From: Dryomyza anilis
Lineage: Eukaryota > Arthropoda > Insecta > Diptera > Dryomyzidae
Assembly (NCBI GenBank): GCA_951804985.1
Contig: OX638135.1
Location: 41,850,471-41,914,470, forward strand
DNA length: 64,000 nt
Direction: 5' to 3'
The position numbers and the translations under genes were made by a program. The notes under the pieces are model-generated. The model was not told where the DNA came from and ran no database searches. It worked only from the letters and a program-made list of their open reading frames with translations. Of this stretch, positions 23,886 through 38,097 are shown piece by piece (position 1 is the stretch's first letter; the number at the start of each line of letters is the position of its first letter).

Positions 23886-24533
23886 TCTCAAGTAGCACAA
23901 TCTCCTATATAAAAGTGGTGTAAAGCTTTTCACGATATTCTTATTCAGTGCTTTTTACCGTATAAAAGCTCTGAAAGTACTTATACGGCTTTTATATGGT
24001 TCAAAGGTCTTATGTCTATACAGCTTATGACTATATAAAAGCTATGAAGATGTCGTGTAAATGCTATTTGATTACTCTGAAAAGGTTTATAGGAGCTTAT
24101 TACAACAATGAATACAAAAACAAAAATAAATATTTATGTTTTTCAATTATTAATAATTAAATTTTTATATAGTTTTGTTAAACTGAAATTATACAAAGTT
24201 AATTATAATATTTTATTATATTATTTATAATTGAAAAAAAAACATGATCTTTACTTTACTATTTCACCAAGCCCGGGCGGTGAATAGAACTCTCTTCCTT
24301 CAGATTGCAAAGCCAGTACACTTCCACTCGACTACTGCCCATTAATATTATGCAATTCATTTCGATGTATAATAACCAAACGTATGTATTGGGGAATTAA
24401 TTATTAAATTGCAACATACATATTATAAAGTTAAAATATCATAATAATAAATTATATGATGATAATATATACTAATAATAATAAATAAAAAACATAAAAA
24501 AATGAATTAAAAAAAAAATATTGCCGCAGGCAG
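23886..24533. mobile_element. CCCAAGTA-ended element, left part, truncated by the duplication breakpoint
   Basis: Begins CTCAAGTAGCACAATC (mutated from CCCAAGTAGCACAATC in copy 2 at 31420). It contains repeated TATAAAAGCT/AGCTTTTATA words at 23910-24050. The right end is missing because the tandem duplication junction falls at 24533-24561. Confidence 0.7.
24266..24345 (-). other. tRNA-like sequence (degenerate SINE head or tRNA relic)
   Basis: On the minus strand GTAGTCGAGTGGAAGTGTAC resembles a D arm with box A. CTTTGCAATC resembles an anticodon loop with TGC (Ala-type), and GAGTTCTATTCACC resembles a T arm/box B. A copy lies at about 31793-31873 in the second duplication unit. The acceptor stem does not pair well and the sequence sits inside a mobile element, so it is not called as a functional tRNA. 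Confidence 0.4.
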
Positions 24534-24560
24534 GATTCAAACCCGCGTCCTCGTGTTTTC
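24534..24560. other. 27-bp filler at the duplication junction
   Basis: These bases separate the end of copy 1 from the start of copy 2 and are absent at the right end of copy 2 (32071 on). Together with the preceding GGCAG, the reverse complement contains GCGGGTTTGAATCCTGCC, a T-arm/box B-like word, so the filler may be copied from a tRNA-related sequence. Confidence 0.6.
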
Positions 24561-26198
24561 GAAATTTAAGCAACATGCATACATAAAGGGACGATCCGTT
24601 GAAACCGCCTTACATGAGGTAGTTAACAAAATTGAAAGGTCTATGGACCTAAAAGGACTCACTCTAGTAGCCTTCATAGATGTTGAGGGTGCTTTTAATA
24701 ACGTTCACACTGATCTCGTCCCTTGCCTCCTTTGACGTAGACCCGGCTATTTTACACTGGGTACGCCATATGTTGTGCAACAGATCCATCACTTGTCAGC
24801 AGGGCAATATTACCCTAAGGGGAAGGGTGTTTCGCGGTACCCCACAGGGTGGCATTCTCTCACCGCTACTCTGGGTCGTCACCATATAAAATCTCCTAAG
24901 AAGACTAACCGAGGCTGGTTTACATGCTGTCTGCTATGCAGACGACATCGCCATCCTTGCCTCGGGGACACATCCTTTTCTCCTTTCTATACGAATCCAA
25001 GAAGCCTTGGATATCTCGGCTGAATGGTCATCACCTAGGGGATTAAATATAAACCCCCAAAAAACTGAAATCTGTCTCTTTACTGGGAAAAGGAAGCTAC
25101 CTAGCTATCCTCTTCCACAGGTAAACGGAGAGATACTGGCACTTACTGGTCAAGTCAAGTACCTTGGTGTAATCCTGGATTTTAAACTTAACTGGAAGGC
25201 ACAAATAGCTAGCAGAGCCACAAAAGCCGTTAGGGTTTGGGCAACCTGCAGAAGATGTATTGGTCCTACATGGGGACTTCGACCAAAGATGACCCACTGG
25301 ATTTTCATCAGCGTTGAACGACCAATACTCACATATGCGTCACTTGTATGGTGGACAGCTTTGGGACGAAAATGTAACAAACCACTCGAGAAAGTGCAAC
25401 GGGCGTGTTGTCTCGACATTTCAGGTGCGATGTCTAACATTCTTGGGGGATGGCTCAATTCCGAGACATTAACCAATCACCAAACCATAATTAACTCAAT
25501 TCCTAATACTGTTTCTACAGGTAATTGGAACTGCGACCGCATCCCAGAGGAAACCAATCATACCGCCGCAAAGTTCGCTCTCCCGACTACGGAGGAATGG
25601 GACAACGGTCAGGTATTGTCTAGCAATCCGGGGATCCATCTCTACACTGACGGATCAAACTAAACGGTCACACTGGAGCGGGCTTTTTCTGTGAAGCCTT
25701 TTCTGCAAAAGAAAGCCTTCGTCTGCATGACCACAACACCGTCTTTCAGTCGGAAGTAGTGGCTATAACAGAAGGGGCTAAATTTATACAAAGCACTCAC
25801 TGTGAAGACAAGTGTATTAAAATTTTCTCAGACAGCCAAGCTGCCATTAGAGCTTTATCCACGGACAAGGTGAAATCCAGAGTGGTTCTACAATGTAAAG
25901 AGGCCCTTGCTGATCTCTTACTTGTTAACACTGCCCAACATTTGCCAGACTTAGATTCATCCACTTTGGAGCTCCGCTTATTTCATCATTGAAACAACTG
26001 GGAAGCTTGGACTGGAAAGTACTAAGAAAATTTGTCAAATCCACTGAATTTCTAAACTCCACTGAGTAGCATAACAGCTACAACATATTACAGACGACTC
26101 ATGATCCGAGGGGTCACAACGGGCCTACTTTATGGCCTAGGTGTACTCTGTGCGATGCATAGAGGGGTTTTTCCCCCCTCCTTCAATCAATCAATCAA
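24561..26198 (+). mobile_element. LOA LINE 3' part, duplicated copy
   Basis: It starts abruptly inside the reverse transcriptase and runs to the same (TCAA)n tail and the same flank as 18578, so it came by segmental duplication, not by a new insertion. A 6-bp indel at about 25950 is the main length difference in the coding part. Confidence 0.92.
25007..25663 (+). pseudogene. LOA ORF2 segment (RT thumb to RNase H start), open in this copy
   Basis: A 218-residue frame runs through LNINPQKTEICLF, VKYLGVILDFKLNW and RPILTYASLVWW to the RNase H start LYTDGSN, then a stop. In copy 1 the same stretch is interrupted at 17428 and 17911. The palm motif YADDI is at about 24935-24949, just upstream in frame. 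A stop remains after TDGSN in both copies, so no active protein results. Confidence 0.8.
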
Positions 26199-29050
<2,852 letters not shown>

Positions 29051-29610
29051 GTTTGATATGCTTAGTAAAATTCTTTCAACCTAACAAATATTTTAACGAA
29101 GTCAGTTTTCAAAACTTCTACATGTGGGCCAATTAATTGAGTCAAACATAAAAATTGATATTCGCTTTTTAATGATTCAATATGCAACAAAATGATCATC
29201 ATAAGCTGTTTGTTCAAATTCTTGACAGCCAAAATAAATTGGGCCATTAATGCTTTAATAACATAACATACACTAAATAATGCAATATCCTGTTTTAAAA
29301 TAGCAACGTAGAAGAAATGTTAGAAGAAACTGAACGACGCCGCCGACGCACAAGACGCACGAGACGCACAAACAAAAAACAAAATGAAATCCAGAAGAAA
29401 AAAACAGTATTGCAATTTAAGAAAATTAATAAATCAAAAGTAACAAATAACAGTAGTTTATAAAATTAAAGATTTAGTTATATTGAAATTATATTAAATT
29501 AATTCCTATTAATATTTTAATTAAAAAATGTGTAAATACAATTAATTAATTAGTAAATACATTTATATTTTTAATTGGAATACGATTTTGTCTGCTATTA
29601 ATATCAATTG

Positions 29611-30590
29611 TTATATATACGACAATATTTTTTTCTGTGTCCATAATTGTGGGCAAGAAACTGGCAACCGAATTTTTGTTTTTTTTTTTGCAAAAATACA
29701 CGGGATGGGAATTGTTTTTCGATTCGGCCGGTAAAGTGAACTTTTCCCAATTTTTAATTGTATAAGTTTGGATTTCTTTTTATTAAATGCGATAAATGAC
29801 TCGTAAACAGCATCCCGTTTTTGAGCATTTTTCTTGGCTCCTTCAGCTCTTGAAAGTTTGTTTTTAATTGGAAAGTTGATTTCTGCAGTTGGTGTTGCAT
29901 CGTTCTCAGGTAAATGGTTCCCATTACAAACTATAAAGTCAGCGTCAGCGTTGTCTGTGCCAGATAATATGTTACTAGCTCCTGAAATATTATTAGAGCA
30001 TGTTGCGCTTTCTCTATTTTGGTTTGCATGAGTCGAGACTACAGGTTGCACTCTATTATCTAACTCATTTTCTGACTGATTGGAGAAAAATAAAGGAAAT
30101 CAAGGACATGTTTTTAATTATTACATGAGACGTTGGAAATCAAAAATGGCTAAGTTCATTTTGATTCCCAACGCCTCATATACTCCTATGGTATATGGAG
30201 TAATTTTACTCACATCTAAATATTCGCTCAAACATTGTACATTTGAAGCTGATGAATCAGAGCTATTTTCCAAAGGCGTTGGAAATTTTGCTGGCAATGT
30301 CACGAACGGGTTTATTGAAATATCGGTTCGCGCTTCAGCTGGTCCACCGCCAGTTTGCATTGTTGCTTGCAATAGCTTTTTGCGCGATACATTTATAATT
30401 ATTGTCGGCAGACTTTACTTGCGCAATAGCCCTGGTTTGAAAACCTAAAAAATAATTAATAATACTCGAATACAATAATACTTGAACACAATCTACTTTC
30501 GGACACATGTATCTTACCTGGCCATTGAATCCAGCGACTACTTTCTCCCAAGCTTTATTTTTTACAGCGATAACCTCCCAATAAGCAATG
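29611..30590 (-). pseudogene. Myb/SANT-like gene fragment, copy 2
   Basis: Same exon pattern as 22100-23065: exon with NKAWEKVVAEFN near 30520-30580, intron, exon around 30121-30448 with TMQTGGGPAEAR, short intron, then an exon from about 30080 to 29611. In this copy the last exon is longer in frame (146 residues with SATCSNNISGASN) because copy 1 lost a few bases near 22495. The break in the middle of the domain is shared, so it predates the duplication. Confidence 0.6.
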
Positions 30591-30918
30591 AGGATTAAGG
30601 TTCGATAAATTTGGAGAATTTTCTTTTACAACCAGTAAGGATGTAATGTTATGATCTAGCCAAATAAATTAATGTTATTCCACCGTTGATTTTCGAAAAC
30701 TTGATACGAAATTCACTACACAAAATTACTCAGAGACAACCCTGTGACGTTAAATGTCAACAAAAAATTTTCATTTTTGCCACTACATATGCGCCACTGC
30801 ATTCGCACAATCAGTGAGATCATTGTTTTTTCGCTTTAATTAGCAAACAGACAAATCTGTTAAGATATAATTGCAGGTCCAAACACGAAAGTCATCCCGA
30901 GAATTTTTCTGCACAGAA

Positions 30919-31132
30919 AATGCACGACGAGCTGATATACAATGTAAGTGGCCAAGGTTTACGAATACGTTTATGAAATATATTATTATTCATACGCAAA
31001 AAATTTAATATTTTGCGCGAACCTGGTTTGATCCTCACGGCACGTCGTGGATTTTACAAGAAGTTCATGTACACTGCCACCGGCGCATGTGCTGTTGCAG
31101 CTGTCTGTTATCTCACATAAGCGAGAATCTAA
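30919..31132 (+). pseudogene. MIC26/MIC27 gene fragment, copy 2
   Basis: Near-identical to 23401-23645, including the missing segment and the stop after CYLT. Its flanks also match, so it is the duplicated partner. Confidence 0.6.
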
Positions 31133-31280
31133 TGTATGACATACTTAAATTCCTTTTAATATATAGTATTATAACTTATATGCGTTTTCTTTTATTTTAT
31201 ATTTAATCCTTTAATTAGGGAAATATGTGCGCTTCAATTCAAGTGTAATTTGAAGGTCGATTTCAAGTTCAAAATTAAGT

Positions 31281-31314
<34 letters not shown>

Positions 31315-31419
31315 TTTAACGCTTTTCTCCAGTGAAAGCTTCGATATCCATGTTCAATATATATTCGATAATCACTTGATATCCAGGTTTTTGGTTTATT
31401 GGGCAGTCACATGTCACAT

Positions 31420-32242
31420 CCCAAGTAGCACAATCTCCTATATAAAAGTGGTGTAAAGCTTTTCACGATATTCTTATTCAGTACTTTTTTACCGTATAAA
31501 AGCTCTGAAAGTACTTATACGGCTTTTATATGGTTCAAAGGGCGTATTTCTATACAGCATATGACTATATAAAAGCTATGAAGATGTCGTGTAAATGCTA
31601 TTTGATTACTCTGAAAAGGTTTATAGGAGCTTATTACAACAATGAATACAAAAACAAAAATAAATATTTATGTTTTTCAATTATTAATAATTAAATTTTT
31701 ATATAGTTTTGTTAAACTGAAATTATACAAAGTTAATTATAATATTTAATTATATTATTTATAATTGAAAAATAAAAAACATGATTTTTACTTTACTATT
31801 TCACCAAGCCCGGGCGGTGAATAGAACTCTCTTCCTCCAGATTGCAAAGCCAGTACACTTCCACTCGACCACTGCCCATTAATATTATGCAATTCATTTC
31901 GATGTATAATAACCAAACGTATGTATTGGGGAATTAATTATTAAATTGCAACATACATATTATAATGTTAAAATATCATAATAATAAATTATATGATGAT
32001 AATATATACTAATAATAATAAATAAAAAACATAAAAAAATGAATTAAAAAAAAAATATTGCCGCAGGCAGATTTATCAGATAATGTCACTGTGTATGAGT
32101 TGTATTATTAGTTCAATAAATCTTTACACGGTAAATTTAATAGAACTTAAAAGACCTACTCTACTGTTACAGTAGCTATACGACGTTCATACAGTTTTAT
32201 GCCAATTAACGTTTACTTTCTCAGTTGATTGTGCTACTTGGG
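31420..32242. mobile_element. CCCAAGTA-ended DNA element, complete ends, apparent 2-bp target duplication
   Basis: Perfect 16-bp inverted ends CCCAAGTAGCACAATC at 31420-31435 and 32227-32242. AT lies directly outside both ends (31418-31419, 32243-32244). The interior has no transposase. It has subterminal TATAAAAGCT-type repeats (31440-31580) and a tRNA-like stretch (31793-31873). Its ends resemble those of the element at 45762-47390 (CCCAAGTAACAAT). A short target duplication with subterminal repeats is seen in CACTA-like elements, but the superfamily is not established. Confidence 0.8.
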
Positions 32243-32244
32243 AT

Positions 32245-32680
32245 GGCCGCTTCAGTATGTTGTCGGAACACTTTCACACAATTCGCACAATTCCACGACA
32301 CAATGTGGCCAATTACTGTAGAAAATTGCGTTAGATCCATTTATGTTGCAGTACTAAATAATAAATGAACAAAATAAAACTTGATTCATTTGTATTAATC
32401 TTAATGTCTGCACCATTTAAGACATTTTATCGAATGACAAAATGTGTAGCACCTAACATTCATACAACATGTTTAACAACGAAAAAACAAGCTACTTTCA
32501 ATGTTTTGTAAAAATTGCACGAAAGTAGCGACAAAAATCACGCGAATTTCATGAAATTATTAAAAACACATTATATATGGCGTACATTTCAAAAACACGC
32601 TCTGCAGCTGTTTTTGCAATACTTATTTAAACATATCAATAAAAAAATTTCATTTATAGTAGTAATATAACAATCATTTT
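32245..32680. other. Non-coding, AT-rich
   Basis: No gene or element recognised. CGAAAGTAGCGAC and ACACAATTCGCACAATT words only. Confidence 0.4.
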
Positions 32681-32689
32681 TTAGAGTGT

Positions 32690-32895
32690 AGGAAGAAACC
32701 ATTAAAATAATAGTATTTATTCTATTAAAAATAATAATATTAGAATATTTAAATTTATGGTGCTGAATACTGTCAAATTAATAAGATAACTTTTGATTTA
32801 AAAACAAAAAAAACTACTAATACATGAACCATAAGACCAATGGTCGTACCATTATGTACTTAATGGGGCATTTTAACCTGAGGGTATTTATAAGA
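32690..32895. mobile_element. Relative of the 33545-34405 MITE, partial
   Basis: GGAAGAAACCATTAAAATAA through TACATGAACCATAAGACCAA and GTCGTACCATTATGTACTTA match about 34212-34390 in order and orientation. The outer end is mutated (TTTTAACCTGAGGG for TTTTCTTCTGAGTG) and the left half is absent. Confidence 0.65.
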
Positions 32896-32984
32896 AAATT
32901 CAATTTTACGTCAATACTTACCAAATTTTTGCAACGCAATGGATCAGTAGCAAAAAAGAAAATTTAATTATTTTTTTTGTGTTG

Positions 32985-33542
32985 TGAATTGCTTCTCAAG
33001 TTTTTTTTAACTTCAAAAACCAACGTTTAAATAACATGAATTTATTCGGCTTGAAATTCTCCAAATTTATCGAACCTTAAACTCATTGCTCATGGGGTGG
33101 AACCTGCGTGACAACACTGACCAGATCATAGCTAGATTTACTTGCTAGAAACTAGTGTGGTACATACACACACAAAATTCATATGCATAAAAAACAAAAA
33201 CCTGGATATTAAGTGATTATCGAATGTATATTAAACATTGTTATCGAATATTTTCTGGAGAAAAGCGTTCATATGTTTGTAATTCTAAGCTTGAAAACCA
33301 AGCGTTCTCCAGCAAAACTGGTGGCTTCCAATTGATTCTAGGCTTTACCTAAACTTGAACATTCAATATTGAAACGAGGTTTAACTTAATTGTAAGCTAT
33401 AAATAAAATTTGGTTCTTTACTTGATGTTTAACTTAATTTTGAACTTGAAATCGCCATTCAAATTACATTTGAATTCAAGCGCATATATTTCCCTAATTA
33501 AAGGTTTAAACATAAAATAAAACGCATATAAAGTTATAATAC
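32985..33542 (-). repeat. Inverted partial copy of the MIC26/27-flank module
   Basis: Relative to 23060-23880 this is in inverse orientation. 32990-33095 matches the flank near 23065-23180 (ATTCTCCAAATTTATCGAACC), and 33200-33540 matches 23640-23860 (CCTGGATATTAAGTGATTATCGAA, ATATTTCCCTAATTAAAGG). The divergence is higher than between the tandem copies, so this is an older relationship. Confidence 0.7.
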
Positions 33543-33544
33543 TA

Positions 33545-34405
33545 CACCAAGAAAAAAATCATGGTAAATTGATAGTATTTCAATAGAAAAACAATAATTT
33601 CTACCATTAAAATTGGTCAATAGGATGCGTCCTATTAATTCAGTAATATTGAAACTGTTAATACAATGTGTGGTTGTACCATAAATTTTATAATGTGATA
33701 TTTTAATTAAAATAAGAAATATCTATACAAATTTAATGATACGTATTATTAATTTTATGGTATAATCGAATTACATTTTCCTAATAATTTATTAAAATGA
33801 AAATGTATTTTAGTTAATTTATTGTATATATTATTTTATTTAAATGTCGAAATTGATGTTCACTTTTACAACACACACATAAAAAGACACTTCTTGCTGC
33901 AAAAGGTTATAAAACATTTAATGTTTGCTTTGGTTTCTAATAATTGATTGTAGTACTTGAGTTTGCAGTTATTTTTGAGTCCGTTGCCATAATAGAAGTT
34001 CGATGTATTATTTATTTTCTGTAATAAATAAAAATATAAATAAATATATAAATATAATTTATTTACATTAAATACATTGAGTCCTTACCAATGTCGCGTT
34101 TAATAATGTGGATTATTACAATAAAATACATGCGACCATTTTGAGTAAACACGCAGAATGACGTACAAAACGAACATGTTTGTATTCGTTTTTTTACACC
34201 ACGTTTATTACTATATGAGGAAACCATTAAAACAACAGAATTTTTTCTATTTAAAATAATAATATTGAAATATTTAAATTTATGGTAGTGAATTTTTCAA
34301 ATACTATTGAATTAATTTATTTAAAGAGAAAAAACTATTAATACATGAACCATAAGGTCAATGGTCGTACCATAAAGTACTTAATGGTATATTTTCTTCT
34401 GAGTG
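33545..34405. mobile_element. TA-flanked MITE with imperfect CACYMAGAARAAAAT ends
   Basis: Left end CACCAAGAAAAAAATCATGG; right end inverse CACTCAGAAGAAAATATACC. TA flanks both sides (33543-33544, 34406-34407). The related loci at about 23640 and 31150 lack the element and read straight through with a single TA, acting as empty sites. That supports a Tc1/mariner-type or other TA-targeting insertion. No transposase. Confidence 0.85.
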
Positions 34406-34431
34406 TATATATTAAAATGAATTAAAGTATG

Positions 34432-34830
34432 TCCTACATTAGATTCTCGCTTCTGTGAGATAACAGACAGCTGCAACAGCACTTGCGCCGGTGGACGTGT
34501 ACAGGAACTGCTTGTAAAATCCACGACGTGCCACAAAGATCAAACCAGTGAATCCAATTGCGCCACTGCGATGTATAACATTGCCCGATTCGTGCAAAAT
34601 ATCAATGGTGTCCTCGTATGAATGGAAATATATTAATATTTCATAAACGTATTCGTAAACCTTGGCCACTTACATTGTATATCAGCTCATCGTGCATTTT
34701 CCGTGCAGTAGATTTCTCAGGATGACTTTCGTGTTTGGACCTGCTGTAATATATTAATTGATTTGTCTGTTGCTTATTCAAGCGAAAAACAATGATCTCA
34801 CTGATCATATGAATGCAATGGCGCATATGT
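34432..34830 (-). pseudogene. MIC26/MIC27 (apolipoprotein O family) gene fragment, best preserved copy
   Basis: The open frame 34669-34439 contains KVYEYVYE, TIDILHESGNVIHRSGAIGF, then the hydrophobic GAIGFTGLIFVARRG, FYKQFLYTSTGASAVAAVCY and a stop after TEARI. A Gly-rich helix, an RRG turn, K..LY.STGA and CY near the C-terminus are the MIC26/MIC27 landmarks. A further piece (KMHDELIYNVSG) precedes it in another frame (34700-34720). The usual N-terminal half of the family is not seen, so this is a C-terminal exon or fragment. It could be the last exon of a real gene whose other exons are missing or far away; its two relatives are broken. It probably represents the source or sister of copies 1 and 2. 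Confidence 0.6.
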
Positions 34831-34839
34831 AGTGGCGGA

Positions 34840-35070
34840 AAGAATGAAAATTTTTCTTGTTGACATTTAATTTATCACGTCACTGGGTTGCCACTGAGTA
34901 ATTTGGGCAGGGAATTTCGTCTCAAGTTTTTTAACTTCGAAAACCAACGTTGGAATAACATTAATTTATTCGGCTTGATCATAACATTACACCACACTAG
35001 ATGTAAAAAAAATTCTCCAAATTTATCGAACCTTAAACTCGTAGCTTATTGCGTAGTTAATAAAGCAAAA
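34840..35070 (-). repeat. Inverted counterpart of the 23050-23290 flank
   Basis: TTTTTCTTGTTGACATTTAA, CACTGAGTAATTTG, AATTAATTTATT-type and TTCTCCAAATTTATCGAACC words follow in the inverse order of 23060-23280 and 30590-30790. With the MIC26/27 fragment this makes an inverted repeat between the tandem duplication and this locus. Confidence 0.75.
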
Positions 35071-35350
35071 TAATTATTTGTCAAATGAACAATGGTTTTT
35101 GTAAATAGAAAGGCTGCATTTTTTAATTAACAATTCAAAATAATTTTCTGTTCTATGAACAAAACGAATATTCGTTATGTAAACAGGCCATTTGTTTTTT
35201 TAACAATTTTTTGAGAAAAAAAACAACGCGTCATGATAGTTCGATTCATTCTACATTATTGAAATGTAGTGCAGTTTCTGTGTATTATTATAATTATACC
35301 AAAACAAAAAATGCAATAATGCACTTTAATTAACTAGTATGAAAGAATTG

Positions 35351-35400
35351 ATTTTAACCACATCTAAGCTCATTATTATAGAGGAAGATGTGGTTAAAAT
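35351..35400. repeat. Perfect 15-bp hairpin
   Basis: ATTTTAACCACATCT at 35351-35365 and its exact reverse complement at 35386-35400, loop 20 bp. A second hairpin with AGGAGGAAAATTG/CAATTTTTCCTCCT arms follows at about 35489-35518. Function unknown. Confidence 0.8.
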
Positions 35401-35800
35401 TAAAGTGACACTAGATCTAGCCTGCTAGACATGAATTTAAAGTTTTCGACCACAATCTTTTTTTTTGACAACATGTGATTTTATAATAGGAGGAAAATTG
35501 ACATACAATTTTTCCTCCTTACTATACAGGATAAAAAAATATTTTTAAACAAAATAAATTCGTTTCTTATATAAAGTTAGTTTGTTAATGGACCAAAGGT
35601 ACTTATTTTTAAAGAAATAAAACAATTTGTTAATAAGGGAATTATAAATTTTTGTAAATATATTAAATATTTTTTGTTGACCGTATATTAACAAATATTT
35701 GTTACTTTAGATCTGATTTTTGTTAATATTATCATAACAATTTTTGTGTGTAGTAATGCTGGCTAGTTACTAACGAGTTACTGGTTGGCATTGTTACTGC
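35401..35800. other. Non-coding, AT-rich
   Basis: GTTAATA and TTTGTTAA words recur. Nothing else recognised. Confidence 0.4.
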
Positions 35801-35804
35801 TGTT

Positions 35805-36480
35805 TATGCTTTAAGTCCGATGTGCTGGAGACGGCTGCCAGCTACCTGCAAGTGGAGACTACCCAAAATTCTGAACTTTACGAATTAACAATTAAAAAAA
35901 AATGGAAATAAAAAAATATATTTTTATGTTAAAGCATAAAATGAATTCATTTCATTTGTGTTTGGTTTAACAAAAATATAAAAATTAGAAAATGTTAATT
36001 AGTTAAATTTATTTGTCCACAGTGCGACTCTCTCTTGCTGAATTCGTGGCGCACGGCATGCGCGTTGACTTGCGGCTATGTCGTTCTAAGTTTCCAAAGT
36101 ACTGGATGAGACACTGCGTCCGCAGCTGCATTCCGCTGCTCTATCCTCTGACGATACTGAGGTGGCGCTCAGCGGCGAGGATGAGGTGACGCTTTACTGC
36201 AACAGCAACGCGTCGAGCACACTGCCGCATTTTCAGCATGCGCTGAAGCTGGATCTGCACGAGGTGTCCAAGGCAAACAGCCCAGCCAATTTACACTATA
36301 AATCAGCACACTTTTTATGAGATTTCGCTCTGGCCATATTTTTTACTCGATGGCCGGCAATCCGGAGAATCTTTTGCATCAGTGTCCGGTAAATATATTG
36401 CCATCCGTCCATATCGCACGAGAATTGCAAGTGGGAGTTGATCAAAGATCCGTTACTCTTCCATAGGTCTATGGATCAAT
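35805..36480 (+). other. Coding-like higher-GC segments, identity unknown
   Basis: Two stretches stand out by base composition. 35812-35895 can be read as KSDVLETAASYLQVETTQNS. 36095-36320 can be read as SSDDTEVALSGEDEVTLYCN, then PHFQHALKLDLHEVSKANSP, with a stop near 36320. A third short frame at 36318-36460 reads MAGNPENLLHQCPVNILPSV. These have insect-like codon use but lie in different frames with no clear start or splice sites. They look like exon relics of a host gene or captured gene fragments. I do not recognise the family. Confidence 0.35.
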
Positions 36481-36669
36481 TAAATCAATCGCCTACATCA
36501 ATAATATAAATTTTTACACAATTTGTTGCAAATTTAACTTATTTTAATTTTTGTTGGTAAATTTTCATTGATTTGACATAAACAGCTGATTTCAAATTTT
36601 CGAAGTTTAATTTGTGTAATGCAACACTGAATTCCGTTCCGCATAGATCTCAAGATAGCTAAAAATTGG

Positions 36670-36900
36670 GTTTGGTACGAAAAGTCCAAATTTAAAATAT
36701 CGAAACTAAAAATACCGAAGGCAAATATGTCGAAAATAAGAATGCCGAAAATAAAAATGTCGAAAACAAAAATGTCGAAAACCAAAATGTCGAAAACAAA
36801 AATGTTGAAAACTAAAATATTGAAAAATAAAATGTCGAAAAATAAAAATGGCGAAATCATTTTTAAGCGAAAAAATAATAGAAAATGTCGAAATGAATAC
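36670..36900. repeat. 15-bp AAAATGTCGAAAACA-type tandem array
   Basis: About ten degenerate units of the type ATGTCGAAAACAAAA run from about 36725 to 36865, preceded by related ATACCGAA words. Both strands give low-complexity open frames that are translations of the array. The inverse array is at about 37670-37790. Confidence 0.8.
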
Positions 36901-37029
36901 ATAGTAACAAAAATATAGTTTCTTGTGTAAGAAAAATTTATTAGTTGGGAAAAAATTTACAAATAAATATAATAAAATAGGAAGACAAAAATTTTTAAAA
37001 ATAACATATTCGTAACACAGACACCACAA

Positions 37030-37240
37030 TTCTGAGTCCGGTCTTAGCGAAAATCCAAATAAAAATTTGTAGCTACTTTAGGATCAGTACGTGAAGCAGC
37101 TCATATGTCCGAAGCAGTGAATATGTCCGAATATGTTCCATTCCGCGTGGATCCTAGAGTACCTAAAAATGTGTATTCGTACGGAGATTCATATTTCTGC
37201 AACGACGGGACTCAGAATTGGGGTGAGAACATTCCATAAG
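37030..37240. repeat. Diverged units around GTACGGATCC / GGATCCTA words
   Basis: The block TTCCGCGTGGATCCTAGAGTACCTAAAAAT (37140) with TCGTACGGAGATTCAT and CGACGGGACTCA resembles the block TTCCGCATAGATCTCAAGATAGCTAAAAAT (36632) and, inversely, 37780-37855 (TTCGTACGGATCC, CGTATCGGAGAATC, CTACGACGGGGCTCA). It appears to be one fold-back-like repeat family around the 15-bp arrays. Confidence 0.5.
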
Positions 37241-37659
37241 CTACAAATATTAATTTAAAACTATAAAAACTATTATAAAAATATTAATTTAATTTGAAGG
37301 CATAATTTTTAAATATAATGCCATCAAAATAACATCTTGAAATTTGCCACGAACATTTATAATAAATCATCAAAAATTTTGCATTAAGTAGTTGAAATCT
37401 GAATTGCAGGGATAAAGATCATTCCCCACCTTAACGGAGTTACTAGAATCAATAGATGATGCATATAACCCACCATACAAAAAGTGATCTTTCTAACTTT
37501 GAACAACAGTATCTCTGGAAATAATACAAACCCAAATTCCTTTGAATGGCTGTGGATGGCTCATAAAAGATTTGAAATTTGTACTTCAACATTTTGGTAT
37601 TTCACCGTTTTCATTTTCGACATTATTGCTCCTATAATTAAAATGGGTGCATATTTATT

Positions 37660-37800
37660 TTCAAAGTTTTTTTTCGACAATTTCCAGCTTAAAAATATTT
37701 TTTCGACATTTTTGGTTTCGGCATTTTAAGGCTTTTAATATTTCGACATTTTTAGGTCTCGACATTTTTTTTGTTCGACATTTCGTACGGATCCCCAAAA
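37660..37800. repeat. Inverse AATGTCGAAA-type array
   Basis: TTTCGACATTTTTGGTTTCG and TTCGACATTTTTAGG units are the reverse complement of the 36725-36865 units. The two arrays are about 0.9 kb apart in inverted orientation. Confidence 0.7.
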
Positions 37801-38097
37801 AAATCTTATTCGTATCGGAGAATCGGATTTTCTCTACGACGGGGCTCATGATTGCAATGTTTAAAAATGTACGTCATCTTTTAAACGATGCAAGGGAACT
37901 AATATGATAGTTAATAATGCTATCAAAAAGTGATTCCTAATGGATCAAATGTGTCGAAGTCATGTTACATGACCTGTGGGGAGTAATCTATATCTAACCA
38001 ATTTCAACTACTTGAACGCAGAAGGGGATTCAAGGCGTCAGCACACTATTCATAACTCCACAATTATGGAATATGCGTCCACACAACACTACACACA

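Noticed and set aside
36534..37029. Phe-rich (FDIFVFDIF) proteins on the minus strand
   Set aside because: Translations of the 15-bp tandem array in several frames.
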